This document shows positions 53,647-64,000 of a DNA stretch of 64,000 nucleotides, piece by piece. Each line of letters opens with the position of its first letter. Within the stretch, counting starts at the first letter, position 1. The notes beneath the pieces are model-generated. The model saw only the letters and a program-made list of their open reading frames with translations. It was not told the origin of the DNA and searched no databases. Source of the DNA: Phytophthora quininea. Its lineage: Eukaryota > Oomycota > Peronosporomycetes > Peronosporales > Peronosporaceae. Made by a program: the position numbers and the translations under genes. The stretch covers positions 310,001-374,000 of the forward strand of contig JAAVTG010000672.1 of the NCBI GenBank assembly GCA_011947345.1. Reading direction: 5' to 3'.

Positions 53647-56600
53647 TTACTTCTTTTGGTGGTTGACGTAGCGAAGTGATAGCAAAGCTAAGACCCGGCA
53701 GAACACAATGAATGCGATAAGAATTCCGCAGTTCCTCCACATCTCGCTGTGCTTGATCAAGAAGGAGGTTTCCAGATACTCCTTGACGGTCGTGTCGCTA
53801 GCCATGGACGGAGGCATACCAGTCATGGCTTGGCATCCAACCGCCGAGTTTCCATCGCTCGGACAATCACCAAACACAATCGCAGCAAGAGTCGCCATCG
53901 TGTAGGTGTGCGGCGTGATGTGATACAGCCACTTGTAGCCTGTCGGGATGGAGTTCGCCGGCGGGTTGTAGCCCATAAACAAGAAGAAGATGGTGTTCAA
54001 TAGCATACTCAGCACTGCAGCGACTTCCATACTCGGTAGGATATACATGACGAACTCGCCAATGTACGCTTGCAGCAGCACGTGCAGCGACATATTGAAC
54101 CAGTAGATGAAGAAGGACCCAAGGCCAGTAAACCCTACCGACGGGTAGAACACCACCATAAACAGCAACGTAGCCAGGAAAGCGTACGGAATCTCCGCAA
54201 GACTCGAGCCGATGAAATACCAGAACGCATTGTATGTTTGGGCTGCACGTTCGCGGTAGTAAGACGCCCGACCTTCAGCAGCAATCGGCAAGATGCTGTG
54301 GAATGAGATCACACCGACAAATGTGATGGTCATGTACATCATGCCCATGCCAGAGTTAATACCCTGGTACGTGGCGTAGTCGCTGCCAGTGTATGTGATC
54401 CCAATCATGACTCCAAGCCCGATGAAGATGCAGAAGCGCGTCAGATTATACGACGCCGTCCGCCAGTACAAGTTGAAGAACCGCTTGACCAAGAACTTCA
54501 TCTGCGTCAAATTGGTCGATGCGCGCTTCTCCCCGAATTCCAGAGGCGGAATTGTTGGCGATGGAAGGAACAGACCTTCATGTTCGAAGCTCGCTTGAAG
54601 GGCACGACACTGCTCGCTGTCTTTGAACAGAGCCACAAAGTCAGTTTTATCGCCGCTGTCATTGCCAACACCGGCGCCAATCACTTCCAACATCCAGGTC
54701 GCCGGGTTATAGCCATTCTGGAGCTTCTTGACGCCATCGACTGCTGCAAAGTAGCTAATGAGGTGCGACGCTTTATCACCAAGGTCGCCAAAGAAGACAC
54801 TTTCACCCCCACGCTTTAACAATAACAAGCTATCAAATACTTGAAACACTTCGGCTGAAGGCTGGTGGATGGTGCACACAATGGTTCGCCCTGTATCGGC
54901 TACTCTGCGAACGCCGTCCATGATCAGTTTGGCCGACCGAGCGTCCAATCCACTCGTCGGTTCGTCCAGGAAGATCACACTGGGCTGAGCAGCGAGCTCA
55001 ACGCCAATCGTTAACCGCTTCATCTGTTCCGTCGAGGCTCCACGAATGATTTGGTCGGCGATCGGCCCCATATCAAGCAATTCCAAGCACTCATCCACCG
55101 AATCAAACTTTTTACTATCAGGAACATCGGCGCCTTGCCGTAGGAATGCGCTGAACGTCAATGCCTCTCGAAAAGTGGACGACACACAGTGAATGTCCAT
55201 CTGCTCGCAATACCCCGTTGAACGTCGGATAGCAAGGTCGGTAGCTGGATGGCCATTTAATAGGATCTGGCCTTGGATTTTACCTTCGGTCTTGCGACCA
55301 GCGATCACGTCCATCAACGTGGTTTTACCAGCACCTGACGATCCCATTAAAGCGGTGATTGTTCCTGGTAGAGCAAACCCGCTGATCCCCTTGAGCAGAT
55401 CAATACTAGCTTTTGGATTCGTAGGGTCCGGAACAGTATACCACAGGTCTTTGAACGCGACGGTCACTGGAACAAAGTTCTTCTCCTTTGCCACCACTTG
55501 GATCACAGTTTGGGTATCATCACCGTGAGCTGCTCGTGGTGTCTTCACGAGCGAATAATCGTTACTTGTCGAGCTATCGCTCTTGTCCTCTCCATCAAGA
55601 AAAACATGCTCCGGTCCTTCAAACCGTCGGTACTCAAGGAAGAAGCACGACAGCGACATAAAGAACACGTAGGCGCACACCATAAAGACGAGTCCGAGCC
55701 AGATCCAGTACGTGTCCGAAGGCACCTCGAACAAACTTAACGAGTATTTCCCCACGGTCATGCCGTACTTCTCGCAGTAATTCACATCCCCGTAGTTACA
55801 GACGTCGAATCGGGAGTCGCTGTATTGGTTCACAGCTAGCGAACGTACAGACCACGCCACAGGGTTCAGCCAGTACAGCCAGATCAAGTAGTCGGGGATG
55901 TTTCCTTTGGTGATGACAAAACCACCAAACAAAATGAAGAACAACGTCGTGACCATCGAAATCGGCTCTGCGATGTGCAGGTCGGGGGCTGCAGACGACA
56001 GGAAGAGGAAGAAAGCTGCGAACGCCATCACCGTCAAGATCAGCGTCAATTCGAACAACAGGAAGGATCCAGCGGTTGGCACGAACCCACACATCCAGTA
56101 GACCATGGAGCCGTAGACGACGCTCTCCAATACTGCGAGCGGCACTTGACTGACAGAGTTAGCCCACACATACGATACTGTTCGGTAGAAATTGGCGCCT
56201 CGTTGCTTGTAAAATACTTCTCGACTCGCCATGAACGTCGGGATTTGGGCGGACTGGTTCATCGACAGGAACATCACCGACGCGAACGTAATACCCAGTA
56301 CAATCTGTGCATCGGTCGCATCAAACTGGTAGTACACACTACCGTTGAGTAGCCCCATGACGGTCAGCATAAAGGCTCTCATCTTCAGGTACGCCGTGTT
56401 TCGAATCGTCATCTTCGCTTGCCGCTGCATCAATGTAGCTGTACTGGCCCAAAAGCCTTGGCAGAATTCAGGGAATGAGTCCATGAATTTCTTCTTGGAC
56501 TCTATGAGGTGCGGTGGAGTGGAAGAGTTCAAGTCATCCGTCAGACGCTTGTAGATCGAAGACGCAGCGAAGACGTCGGCGAATTCGCTAGGACTGCTCG

Positions 56601-57825
56601 GAATGACGACCCCGGGCTCGGTATCGTACTGGTCTTGTTTGTTTGTCCCCAAATCCATCAAGAAGTCGGCAACGTCGCGATGTGCTGGGCGTTTGAATCC
56701 CAAACCTTCGAAGTAGTTGAGCGCTGCGTCTCGAGGACCATTGTACATGATCCGACCGGCGTTCAAGATCAACACATTATCGAATAGTCCGAAAATCTCT
56801 GGCGAGGGCTGGAGCAGCGAAATCACCACCGTCTTGTGAAACTTCTTGGCCAAGCTGCGCTGCGTTGCGACGATGTCGTAGGCCGCGGCACTGTCCAGTC
56901 CAGTGCTGATCTCGTCCATCATGACGACTTGCTGGTTGCCGAACTGCATCTCACTGGTGGTCACGCGTTTGCGTTCGCCGCCAGACACGCCACGCAGCAT
57001 GGCATCCCCCACCACCGTGTTTTGGCAGATGTGCAGCCCGAATTGTTGGATTGTCACCTCTGGATGATACTTGAACATGGCTCCAGCAACTTCCAACGCA
57101 GCGGCGTTCTCCACGGGACTGCCGCTCATAATCTTCTGCGCTTCAGAGTCCGACAATTCATACCCACAACACGCGTGAGCAAACTCTAACGTCTCCTTGA
57201 CCGTCAAAGTCGCAATGTGTTTATCGTGTTGGGACACGTACGACACGAATTGAGGCAGCCGATCGTCGCTGGGTGCTCCGTTGTACGTCGTCTCGCCTTC
57301 GATCGAGATGTTCCTCTTGACTGGGAACCGTCTGCTAAGTACTTTCATCAACACCGACTTACCCGATCCAGGCTGGCCTAACACAAGCGTCATGGTGCCT
57401 GGTTTAAAGGCTCCACTGACGTTCTTCAGGATCTGCTTCTTGACCACGTGCTTGGTGGCTCGGAGCTTGCGGAAGCTCTTTGCAAGTTCATTGGGCAGAG
57501 TCGGCAATTCGGTCGTGCTCTCGGCCACGTCCTTGACGATGATATCGGCCGATACAGACAAGTCTTTGAAGCGAACCTCGATCTCCGGTAGCGTGTCGCC
57601 CAGTGCCGCCTCCATGCGAGTCGCAACGTGGTCGTGCAGAGCTAACGTTCCCAAAGCCATCAAGGCCTTGCCACTGGAGTACCCGATTGCCGGTTTTCCC
57701 GGTTCTTCGTCATTTTGAACCGCCGATGGCATTGCGACCAGTGTTTTGCTGGTCGAATGACTTTTGACTTGCACTCGACTCGGTCGATTGATGAATGTGC
57801 AGACGTTTTGTTTCGTAACGGGCAA
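53647..57825 (-). CDS. PDR-type ABCG transporter (full-size)
   Basis: 1392 codons from the first ATG; the ATG at 57732 (MPSAVQNDEEPGK) is an alternative start. Order NBD-TMD-NBD-TMD. NBD1 has Walker A GQPGSGKS (~residue 150), signature VSGGERKR and MDEISTGLDSAA. NBD2 has GSSGAGKTT, the PDR-type signature STEQMKRLTIGVELA and FLDEPTSGLD. Membrane blocks follow each NBD (VLFLSMNQSAQIPTF and LNTIFFLFMGYNPPANSIP regions). It exports hydrophobic compounds across the plasma membrane; the substrate is unknown. Unlike its neighbours it is unbroken over 4.2 kb. Confidence 0.95.
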   Translation of the reverse strand: MPVTKQNVCTFINRPSRVQVKSHSTSKTLVAMPSAVQNDEEPGKPAIGYSSGKALMALGTLALHDHVATRMEAALGDTLPEIEVRFKDLSVSADIIVKDVAESTTELPTLPNELAKSFRKLRATKHVVKKQILKNVSGAFKPGTMTLVLGQPGSGKSVLMKVLSRRFPVKRNISIEGETTYNGAPSDDRLPQFVSYVSQHDKHIATLTVKETLEFAHACCGYELSDSEAQKIMSGSPVENAAALEVAGAMFKYHPEVTIQQFGLHICQNTVVGDAMLRGVSGGERKRVTTSEMQFGNQQVVMMDEISTGLDSAAAYDIVATQRSLAKKFHKTVVISLLQPSPEIFGLFDNVLILNAGRIMYNGPRDAALNYFEGLGFKRPAHRDVADFLMDLGTNKQDQYDTEPGVVIPSSPSEFADVFAASSIYKRLTDDLNSSTPPHLIESKKKFMDSFPEFCQGFWASTATLMQRQAKMTIRNTAYLKMRAFMLTVMGLLNGSVYYQFDATDAQIVLGITFASVMFLSMNQSAQIPTFMASREVFYKQRGANFYRTVSYVWANSVSQVPLAVLESVVYGSMVYWMCGFVPTAGSFLLFELTLILTVMAFAAFFLFLSSAAPDLHIAEPISMVTTLFFILFGGFVITKGNIPDYLIWLYWLNPVAWSVRSLAVNQYSDSRFDVCNYGDVNYCEKYGMTVGKYSLSLFEVPSDTYWIWLGLVFMVCAYVFFMSLSCFFLEYRRFEGPEHVFLDGEDKSDSSTSNDYSLVKTPRAAHGDDTQTVIQVVAKEKNFVPVTVAFKDLWYTVPDPTNPKASIDLLKGISGFALPGTITALMGSSGAGKTTLMDVIAGRKTEGKIQGQILLNGHPATDLAIRRSTGYCEQMDIHCVSSTFREALTFSAFLRQGADVPDSKKFDSVDECLELLDMGPIADQIIRGASTEQMKRLTIGVELAAQPSVIFLDEPTSGLDARSAKLIMDGVRRVADTGRTIVCTIHQPSAEVFQVFDSLLLLKRGGESVFFGDLGDKASHLISYFAAVDGVKKLQNGYNPATWMLEVIGAGVGNDSGDKTDFVALFKDSEQCRALQASFEHEGLFLPSPTIPPLEFGEKRASTNLTQMKFLVKRFFNLYWRTASYNLTRFCIFIGLGVMIGITYTGSDYATYQGINSGMGMMYMTITFVGVISFHSILPIAAEGRASYYRERAAQTYNAFWYFIGSSLAEIPYAFLATLLFMVVFYPSVGFTGLGSFFIYWFNMSLHVLLQAYIGEFVMYILPSMEVAAVLSMLLNTIFFLFMGYNPPANSIPTGYKWLYHITPHTYTMATLAAIVFGDCPSDGNSAVGCQAMTGMPPSMASDTTVKEYLETSFLIKHSEMWRNCGILIAFIVFCRVLALLSLRYVNHQKK

Positions 57826-58108
57826 TCACTTGGAATTTGTATGGATTGTGGTAATAATCTTTCGGATGGTGTTTATGTTTGGAGCAAAATCGTGTTTGTG
57901 CTCCAACGCCAGCAACTTGCTCCTTGTCGCTTTGTTCATCACGCCTGCACGATCTTCCAGCTTCTCCTTTCTGTGTCCTCGTACCAGACAAAAAATATAT
58001 CCAAAATGGTTCCGATAATTGAAATAGCGGACAAGTTGGCATCGAGAAACTTCAACTCAATCGTAGTGTTGCGTCCACTCACCAAAGTGAGACTTTACCT
58101 ATAGTGCC

Positions 58109-59449
58109 CTATAGACACTCCAGCAGTTCGTTGGTCCAGCGAATAGGCTGGAAGGGAGCCACACCCTCAGGCCACTTAATATCTGTCGTGCTCATAAAAG
58201 GAGAATAACGAGCTTCTCCTTCTCGACCAGCTAAATCAAAGTCAATGACTTTCACCTGCTAGCAGCCCACCATAAATGTTCTCCATGACGACGAATTTCC
58301 ACTCGTGCACCAAAATATAGCAACTTTGGAGCCAATCCAACCTCTGCCAATGTTCTCGTGCACGCCCTTGCCATACGTGCGGCAATCCTTGACAATCACA
58401 GCAACTCCAGTATCAGTCTGAGCCTCAAACGTGAACATTGAGAAGCCGCGAACCCGCTCCGTGTACTTCAGGTGATGGTTCCATTGTTGTAGTGGAATTC
58501 TTGTGGGGTAAACACTACTGGTCAATTGAGCGATGCAGTCCAGTTGATTTCACGGTGAATAAATCTCTCAGCTCTTGCAGCGCAATCTTCAGTGACGCAC
58601 ACACCTGAGCTAGACTCAAGAGCATTTCCGTGTTGTCGAAGAGAAATAATGGGAAACAAAGCGTAAGGGGGCCGTGCACCACTTGCTCACCCCTATTCAT
58701 GATACCTGACACATTCAATCGTGAGACGCAGATATCCACCAAGACACAAGGAAATGGGGCGATTGATCGTCGGTGGAGATGATTCAAATAATGGGCGACA
58801 TTCTTCATCGCACCATTTCCGTTGCTGTTGGATCCATCACGTTTGCACTCCAAGTGCATCAGCAACGTGCTTCCACAGCGCCAAAATCTGCCAGAGTTCG
58901 GCGCTTCCGTCTCGATTCTATCAGCTTTAGAGTCGCAATCTATTACGCCTTGGAAACAGCACTCGAGCCTGAACAGTGCTGTTTGTGCGAGAGAAGTTTA
59001 CTGGTATTACCCACCATCGAGGCAGACAACTCGTCGCACAATTTCAGCACGAGCTGCATGTCCGAGCCCGTCAACTGGATTTGCCGACAATTGGCGTCGA
59101 ATTTTGCGAACACTTCGTTCATCAGCACGTTATTGATCGTCATACTGCTAATCCTATGCATCTCAAGTTCTCCAGCACGAGCCTGCATCGCCCAATTGGT
59201 ATTGCCGTAAGGACTAGTCTCCGCAAGCAAAGAGGGCGACCATGTGGGCTTCCACTTGGAGAATTTCTGCTTCTTTGCTTGTGGTTGGTCCTCAGCCTCG
59301 CTCTTGAGCAGGTCGTTTTTCGAGATAGGACATTTGACAAACACGTGATCCACAACCGCGCAAGTCAAGTTAACCAGCATACTCCTCAGTAGTTTTGGAA
59401 ACGAAATATTGGTCAAACACAGACAGTAGTCACAAGACATCATTCCCAC
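58109..59449 (-). pseudogene. Decayed kinase-like gene (Crinkler-associated type?)
   Basis: Fragments in several frames read like one protein: KKQKFSKWKPTWSPSL; CASLKIALQELRDLF; SSVYPTRIPLQQWNHHLKY; FEAQTDTGVAVIVK; GLAPKLLYFGA; WKFVVMENIYGG; then VIDFDLAGREGEARYSPFMS and IRWTNELLECL. The order ATP-lobe, hinge (VVMENIYGG), DFD-type motif fits the kinase-like domains found in oomycetes, some joined to Crinkler N-termini. The catalytic-loop segment between hinge and DFD is essentially absent, so it is inactive regardless of frame. No start is clear. Confidence 0.55.
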
Positions 59450-59463
59450 TAAAAGGCGTTGCT

Positions 59464-60137
59464 TTACAGCGTCTTGCCAGCCGCTTTGAAAGCCTTGATG
59501 TTCGCCTGCGCGGCGGCCGTGACGCGCTTGTACAGCTCCGGACGGTATCCGAAGGCGAACAGCGCCTCCAACAGCACGAACATGGGAGCCGTCACCAGCG
59601 CTTGGTCCAAGCTGTCGAACAGCGCCGGTTTGCGACGCTCGAAGACTCCGTGGCCAATGAACTGCAGCAACAGCAACAACACAGCCTTAAACACACTAAT
59701 ATCGAAAACGTTTTAGCTGCTGCACGGACCTGCATGATCCAGGCGAAGCAGTGCACGGCCAGAGCGAGGTGCCAGCCCGGACGATCCAAGTGCTGCGGCG
59801 CAAAGTCCTGCACGAAGAAGTTGGCGAAGAGGTAGCAGACGAAGACCAGAGCGGCGCCCAGTGAGCCGGCCACGTGGTCCAGCTGGATGTACCAGAGCAT
59901 GTAGACCCCGGCCAGGACGCAGGACGGGTTTAGCAGCATGTACTGGCTGTAGGGCAATGACGCCAAGAACTTGGGCTGTTCGGCGAACGGCTCGAAGGTC
60001 GCGAAGAGACAGAGCGCCGAGATGAAGATTTGCCAGATGCAGGCGAAGTGGATGATCTGGTTGACCTTGTTGCTGTGGTAGGACAGGTAGAAGGTCACCT
60101 GCTTCTCCAGGTCGAAGCGGTCAGCCCAGGCCACCAT
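59464..60137 (-). CDS. Mpo1-like (DUF962) membrane protein
   Basis: 201 aa in two exons (60137-59730 and 59661-59464) with a 68-bp intron (GTCCGT donor, CTGCAG acceptor); phases fit. It shows family motifs YHSNKVNQIIHFACI and IQLDHVAG, then AVHCFAWIMQ joined to FIGHGVFERRKPALFDSL. Four hydrophobic segments. Yeast Mpo1 is an ER iron-dependent dioxygenase acting on 2-hydroxy fatty acids; the His residues are kept. Confidence 0.88.
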
Positions 60138-60191
60138 TGGATTGAGGGAAGTTGAAGTTGCTGAGACGGGACACTTGTCACTTGGGCCGCG

Positions 60192-60207
60192 AATTTGGAA
60201 ATGACCG
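60192..60207 (-). promoter_or_regulatory. Oomycete initiator element of the Mpo1-like gene
   Basis: On the minus strand GGTCATTTCCAAATTC, a near-perfect match to the Inr consensus including the CAWTTT-like tail, 55-70 bp before the ATG. Confidence 0.65.
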
Positions 60208-60455
60208 CCAGACTGGGAATGAATATATTGTATCGGAATGATACTTGCATTTGGGCATGATTGGTGGAAATTGCTCATTTGACGCAATCATTAGACCGCA
60301 AAGATACGCAGCAATTACTTGGCGTTTGTATGACGACCACTTCAACTTGCCTTTTGCGGACAACAACTTGCCTTTTGCAGACTTCGAGGAGCATGCTGCA
60401 CCGACCAGCAGCCCTCCGTCGAAAAAGCTCTCCTCCACCTGTAAGCTCCTCCTGG

Positions 60456-63400
60456 TCAATTGAGAGCGATTTCCTCCAGACTGACAAGGCTTTTAGTGAT
60501 GCTATCGGCACAACTCACTAAGCAGTTGAGTAGCAATTGCTCCTCCATCGAAACGCGCTCATAGCGTTTGCCTTCCAGTAGCCACTCAACATAAGCGGAT
60601 TTCATGTGTGCCACGATTTCAGACGTCGAAAAGTCCTCGACGTTGAGGACGTCGTATTCACGGCGGATCACAATGGACACATCCTTGCTTGCCTTGTCGT
60701 CTTCACTTTCTTGATTGTACTTAATCGACTCTGTTCTATCCACCGCTGTAGCAGTGGGCACCGTCTGCAGCTTGAGTGCTTGAGCTCGGGGCTTTCGTCG
60801 CTGGTACAGCTCCACTTCAAGCTTGAGACCGTGCTCGAGTGCAGTCATGAAATCGTCGAACGACACTGTCGAGTGGCCAGGCTTGCTCACTACGTCCATA
60901 AATTGCTGAACGTACAATTGGACTTCCGTCTGCTTCACTGCGCCGGATTGTGCAAAAATTGTTTCCAGCATGCTAGCCACATCGTTTGCATCCAATTCGC
61001 CACTACAATCTTTATCTGCTAACCGAAAGGCCTCTTTCATTTGCATGAACACTGCCATCTCGTTGGGGTCAGAATACCGAAACGAATCGGTGAAGATCAT
61101 CTCCATCGTCTCGAAGTTGTCGTGAACTAGCGACTGAAAGTGCGCGCACGACACCTTCCACTTTGTGTAGCAATCTACACAATCGTCGTTGTGATTCTCG
61201 CGGCTTTCATCTCGGATATCTGCTGGACTCAATTTGACATGGTTCCTCATAACTCGAAAGTGGAACCAGCGGACCAATTTGAATAGCAGGTAGTTGTTAT
61301 TCAGCAGTCGTTGCGAGATCTCCAAGACACGCCTGTACTTGTCAACAGAAAACGCGGGTCTCCATAAAACCGGTTCCGCTTGGGCTTCGAGTAAAAGTTT
61401 CCTCTGTTTCGCGAGCTTTTCCGGTAGCTGCACTTGTAAAAGCTGTCGCACTTCTGCCATGTTGCATTCATCCATCGAGATTGAGCTGGATGAGTGATGC
61501 CCAAACAGCAGATTGAATGCTCTCTGATGCATCTTCAAGGACTTTAAAATGCTATGCCGCAGCATGGTGACAGCACTCTTTGGAAACAGCAACGTTTCCA
61601 CCGATATGAAAATGATCACTGCCACCGACACTTGAGCAAGACTTGAGTAGGACGCTATTGCGATAGATCTCGTGCTATCGGAGCCGTTGGAGTAGCAAAT
61701 GTCGGTTTGACGCATCAAGACGTCTGAGGCTATGAAAGCTGCAACAACACCAGCGTACGAGCTGTAGCCACGGCCGAAGTACACGTACATACACATCGCC
61801 ACCCACACAAACATGACGATATCCGACAGTAACACACCTAAATACTTCGGCTGGCATACTTGGATAAAGAAGAACTTGAAGACGGAAGGTACGACGCTCC
61901 CAGCGACCACACCGCCGACTCGATTTACAGTTGTCCGGAACGAACCTCCAAGATGCCCACCCATGATGTAAGCGATCGTTGATGGCACTGAAGCGCTGAA
62001 ACCGTAGACATACACAGCCATACCAACTCCAGACATGATGGCCGTCGTGACTTTAAGAGCGCTGATCCAGATAATCGGTTGTGAATAATACGCTGGATCC
62101 ACGATCGCTTTGAGTGAAGCACAAAGGAAAGAGTGCACGCGATGGCCATCACCATACACTTTCTTGTTGTACGACTGTTGGAAGTTGAGCAGCGTGCCGC
62201 AAAACGAGTTGAGGGAAAATATGAACAGGTTCAGCGGCATATTCCCTGCCAACTCTTCCGGCTTGACGGTCTCTTTGCCGATTGAACGGTTTTGGGTCTT
62301 TCGAAACTTGTACAGTGTTGCCTCCACTTGGTTGTCGAGTGCACTCATCGTCCTCAAGTTCAAATCTAAAGAACAAAATAAAACAGTCATTAGAGGCCCC
62401 CAATCGTTATGTACAAAGGTGTTTTTCATACGTGGCGTAAGCGCGTGGACCTCTTGCGCAATTTCCTTTATAACTTCGTTTGATCTCGTCTGGACTAGGT
62501 AGATTTCGCGTTGCAAAACAGTCATATACGTTACATGAAGAGGTCCATACTTTTCGAGCTGCATGGCGTAGCTGAGAGTGCGCAAGTCCGCAATCAGCGA
62601 ACCCATCAGTTTCGTGTAATTTCGTGCGATCAAACGGTTAAATCGCAGCGTGTAATGAAACCCGAGACATTGTTCCCACCAAGAATCATCCAACAGTATG
62701 AGCATCCGGCTATAACATTCCTCAGCTTGTTCAAATTTGTGGCGCAATCGAAGCTTGAGGAAGTCCATGTTTTCAACATTCTTGCTCTTGAAACAATACG
62801 AATCCACAATGACATTGAGGAGATCCAGTACGTCCGTAGTTATTTGCTTGATATCTCTCTGTATCTGCGTTATCGCGCTACAACAACAACAAAAAGGCAA
62901 AATAATTGATGTTATTGACAACACTTGGAAAAAGTTCATGGAAGAACTTACAACACAGGATAAGGCAGACACATCGTGACGATAGCAATAACTGCTCCAA
63001 GAAGACCCACAACAGAGAAGACCTTCAAGTTTCGTAGTACATTACTCGTATCAAACATGGGATCATCAATGCTTTTAAGTTGTGATGAGACCAACGGGTT
63101 GGCTGGATTGATGATTGCGAGCGCTACAGAAAAATAAAACGTTGACGTTACAGAGTGAACACGGTGAACATATGCAATACAAATACTTACTGAAGTAGAC
63201 ATTCGTTCCCACGGCGTATTTTCGCGTGTTGTTGTTGAACGGTAGGACCATGACTGTTGCAGTAAAAATCACAATCCACGGCAGGACCCTGTACAAAGTC
63301 GGTAGATTAATCCAGTACGGATCGGTGTTGAACGTCCGCGTGATCTTGTAGTAATTTTTATACGGGTCGTCCAAGCGACGATCAAAGCGCTCCACATCGA

Positions 63401-63993
63401 TCACAGCAAACAGCGCGTAGTTGTATAACAACGCGACCCCCACTCCAATAAACCCCTGACAGGTTTCTCGAATCGTGCCACCGACGTTAAATCCCATAGA
63501 GAAGACAACCATGATCGCGCAGTAGCTCAAACCGCCGAGATAATACCATTCCGGAAAGAATAGCCACTTCTTCAGATACGCATCGGCAGGATCATACGCT
63601 ACGTCACGGGTTTGAATAATAGAAGCGATAATGACGGCGACGGAGGATCGAATTGCCAGCTCTGCTGTACGCCGAAATGTGCCTGTTTCACACCAACAAA
63701 TATAAAAATTCTCTATCAAGCTCGCAGTAAAAGAAAATCCTACGTGGTAGTCGATGGGGTTTTAGCACCCTCTCGTGACGTTTGTCCAGTTGAATTCGAA
63801 TTCTTGCTGCCACTTCACCGATGCTGTCGCTACCGGTAGTGAGTGCAGGACGGATGCTAGAGTTATCATCTGCCAATGACACAGTCACATCACTGCAGTA
63901 GGAAAAGAACAGTTGTGAGTACACATCGTTTCTAGCGATCTTTGAACGGTAGGCGTACGCTGATACCGTGACCGACACCGGGTCGGTGTCCAT
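60456..63993 (-). CDS. FUSC/aromatic-acid-exporter-like membrane protein with EF-hand, copy 2 (intact)
   Basis: Five exons: 63993-63744, 63682-63191, 63123-62952, 62877-62432 and 62365-60456. The introns (61, 67, 74 and 66 bp) have GT/AG ends and the phases sum to 1090 codons. Two membrane blocks: N-terminal (WYYLGGLSYCAIMVVFSMGF, WIVIFTATVMVLPF, VVGLLGAVIAIVTM) and central (FSASVPSTIAYIMGGHLGG, VVAGSVVPSVFKFFF), the arrangement of FUSC-like exporters. The C-terminus has an EF-hand loop DKDCSGELDAND and a weaker SFDDFMTALEHG partner, suggesting calcium control. It is a plasma-membrane efflux or anion channel by analogy. An upstream exon beyond 64000 cannot be excluded. Confidence 0.82.
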
Positions 63994-64000
63994 ACAGCTC

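Noticed and set aside
1..64000. CRISPR arrays, rRNA or tRNA genes
   Set aside because: No regularly spaced short repeats, cloverleaf genes or rRNA-like blocks were recognised by eye; a covariance search would be decisive for tRNAs.

Overview
The window is nuclear DNA of an oomycete, most likely a Phytophthora or close relative. The evidence is the gene content: an RxLR-dEER effector, a Crinkler-type LFLAK N-terminus, a glucanase-inhibitor-like dead protease, oomycete ankyrin-type repeat proteins, a secreted alpha-carbonic anhydrase and a PDR/ABCG transporter. Introns are short (53-74 bp), spacers are compact, and oomycete-type initiators precede some genes. The species cannot be fixed from sequence alone.

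Layout. 1-2847 (-) is a 37-residue tandem-repeat protein running off the left edge; an intact paralogue lies at 51357-53483 (+). 3280-15301 holds three ankyrin-type loci (A, B, C; all +). Between and after them are an inositol polyphosphate kinase (ITPK, 6644-7795), a 700-aa LRR-like protein (-) and, beyond C, a PH-START-EDR2C protein (15380-18338, -) and an RxLR effector (18823-19491, -). 20200-37170 is a transposon-rich block. Ankyrin copy D, an inverted near-identical copy of C, is split near its 3' end by a hAT-like element, and that element carries a Ty1/copia retrotransposon with 299-bp LTRs. D abuts a truncated copy of an FUSC-like membrane protein gene, which is further split by a probable solo LTR and a DIRS-type (tyrosine recombinase) retroelement. 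37202-51086 is gene-dense: carbonic anhydrase, a CRN-like protein with a membrane tail, two RING/RBR proteins, a divergent pair of inactive and active trypsin-like proteins, splicing factor SF3B1, and a secreted dioxygenase-like protein with a mucin stalk. 51357-63993 holds the second repeat protein, an ABCG transporter, a decayed kinase-like gene, an MPO1-like gene and the intact parent of the broken FUSC gene.

A window-wide feature governs how the genes should be read. Many otherwise good genes, including the essential SF3B1 (four places), are broken by what looks like one missing base, mostly in a short homopolymer. Restoring one base per break makes each total length an exact multiple of three. 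I treat these as probable sequence errors, so a frameshift alone is not proof of a pseudogene here. Stronger pseudogene evidence is used where present: transposon insertions, truncation, in-frame stops and lost catalytic segments.

Functionally the window mixes housekeeping genes (SF3B1, ITPK, MPO1-like) with host-interaction genes (RxLR, CRN-like, inhibitor-like protease, secreted enzymes, drug transporter). This fits a gene-sparse, repeat-driven segment next to a gene-dense one.
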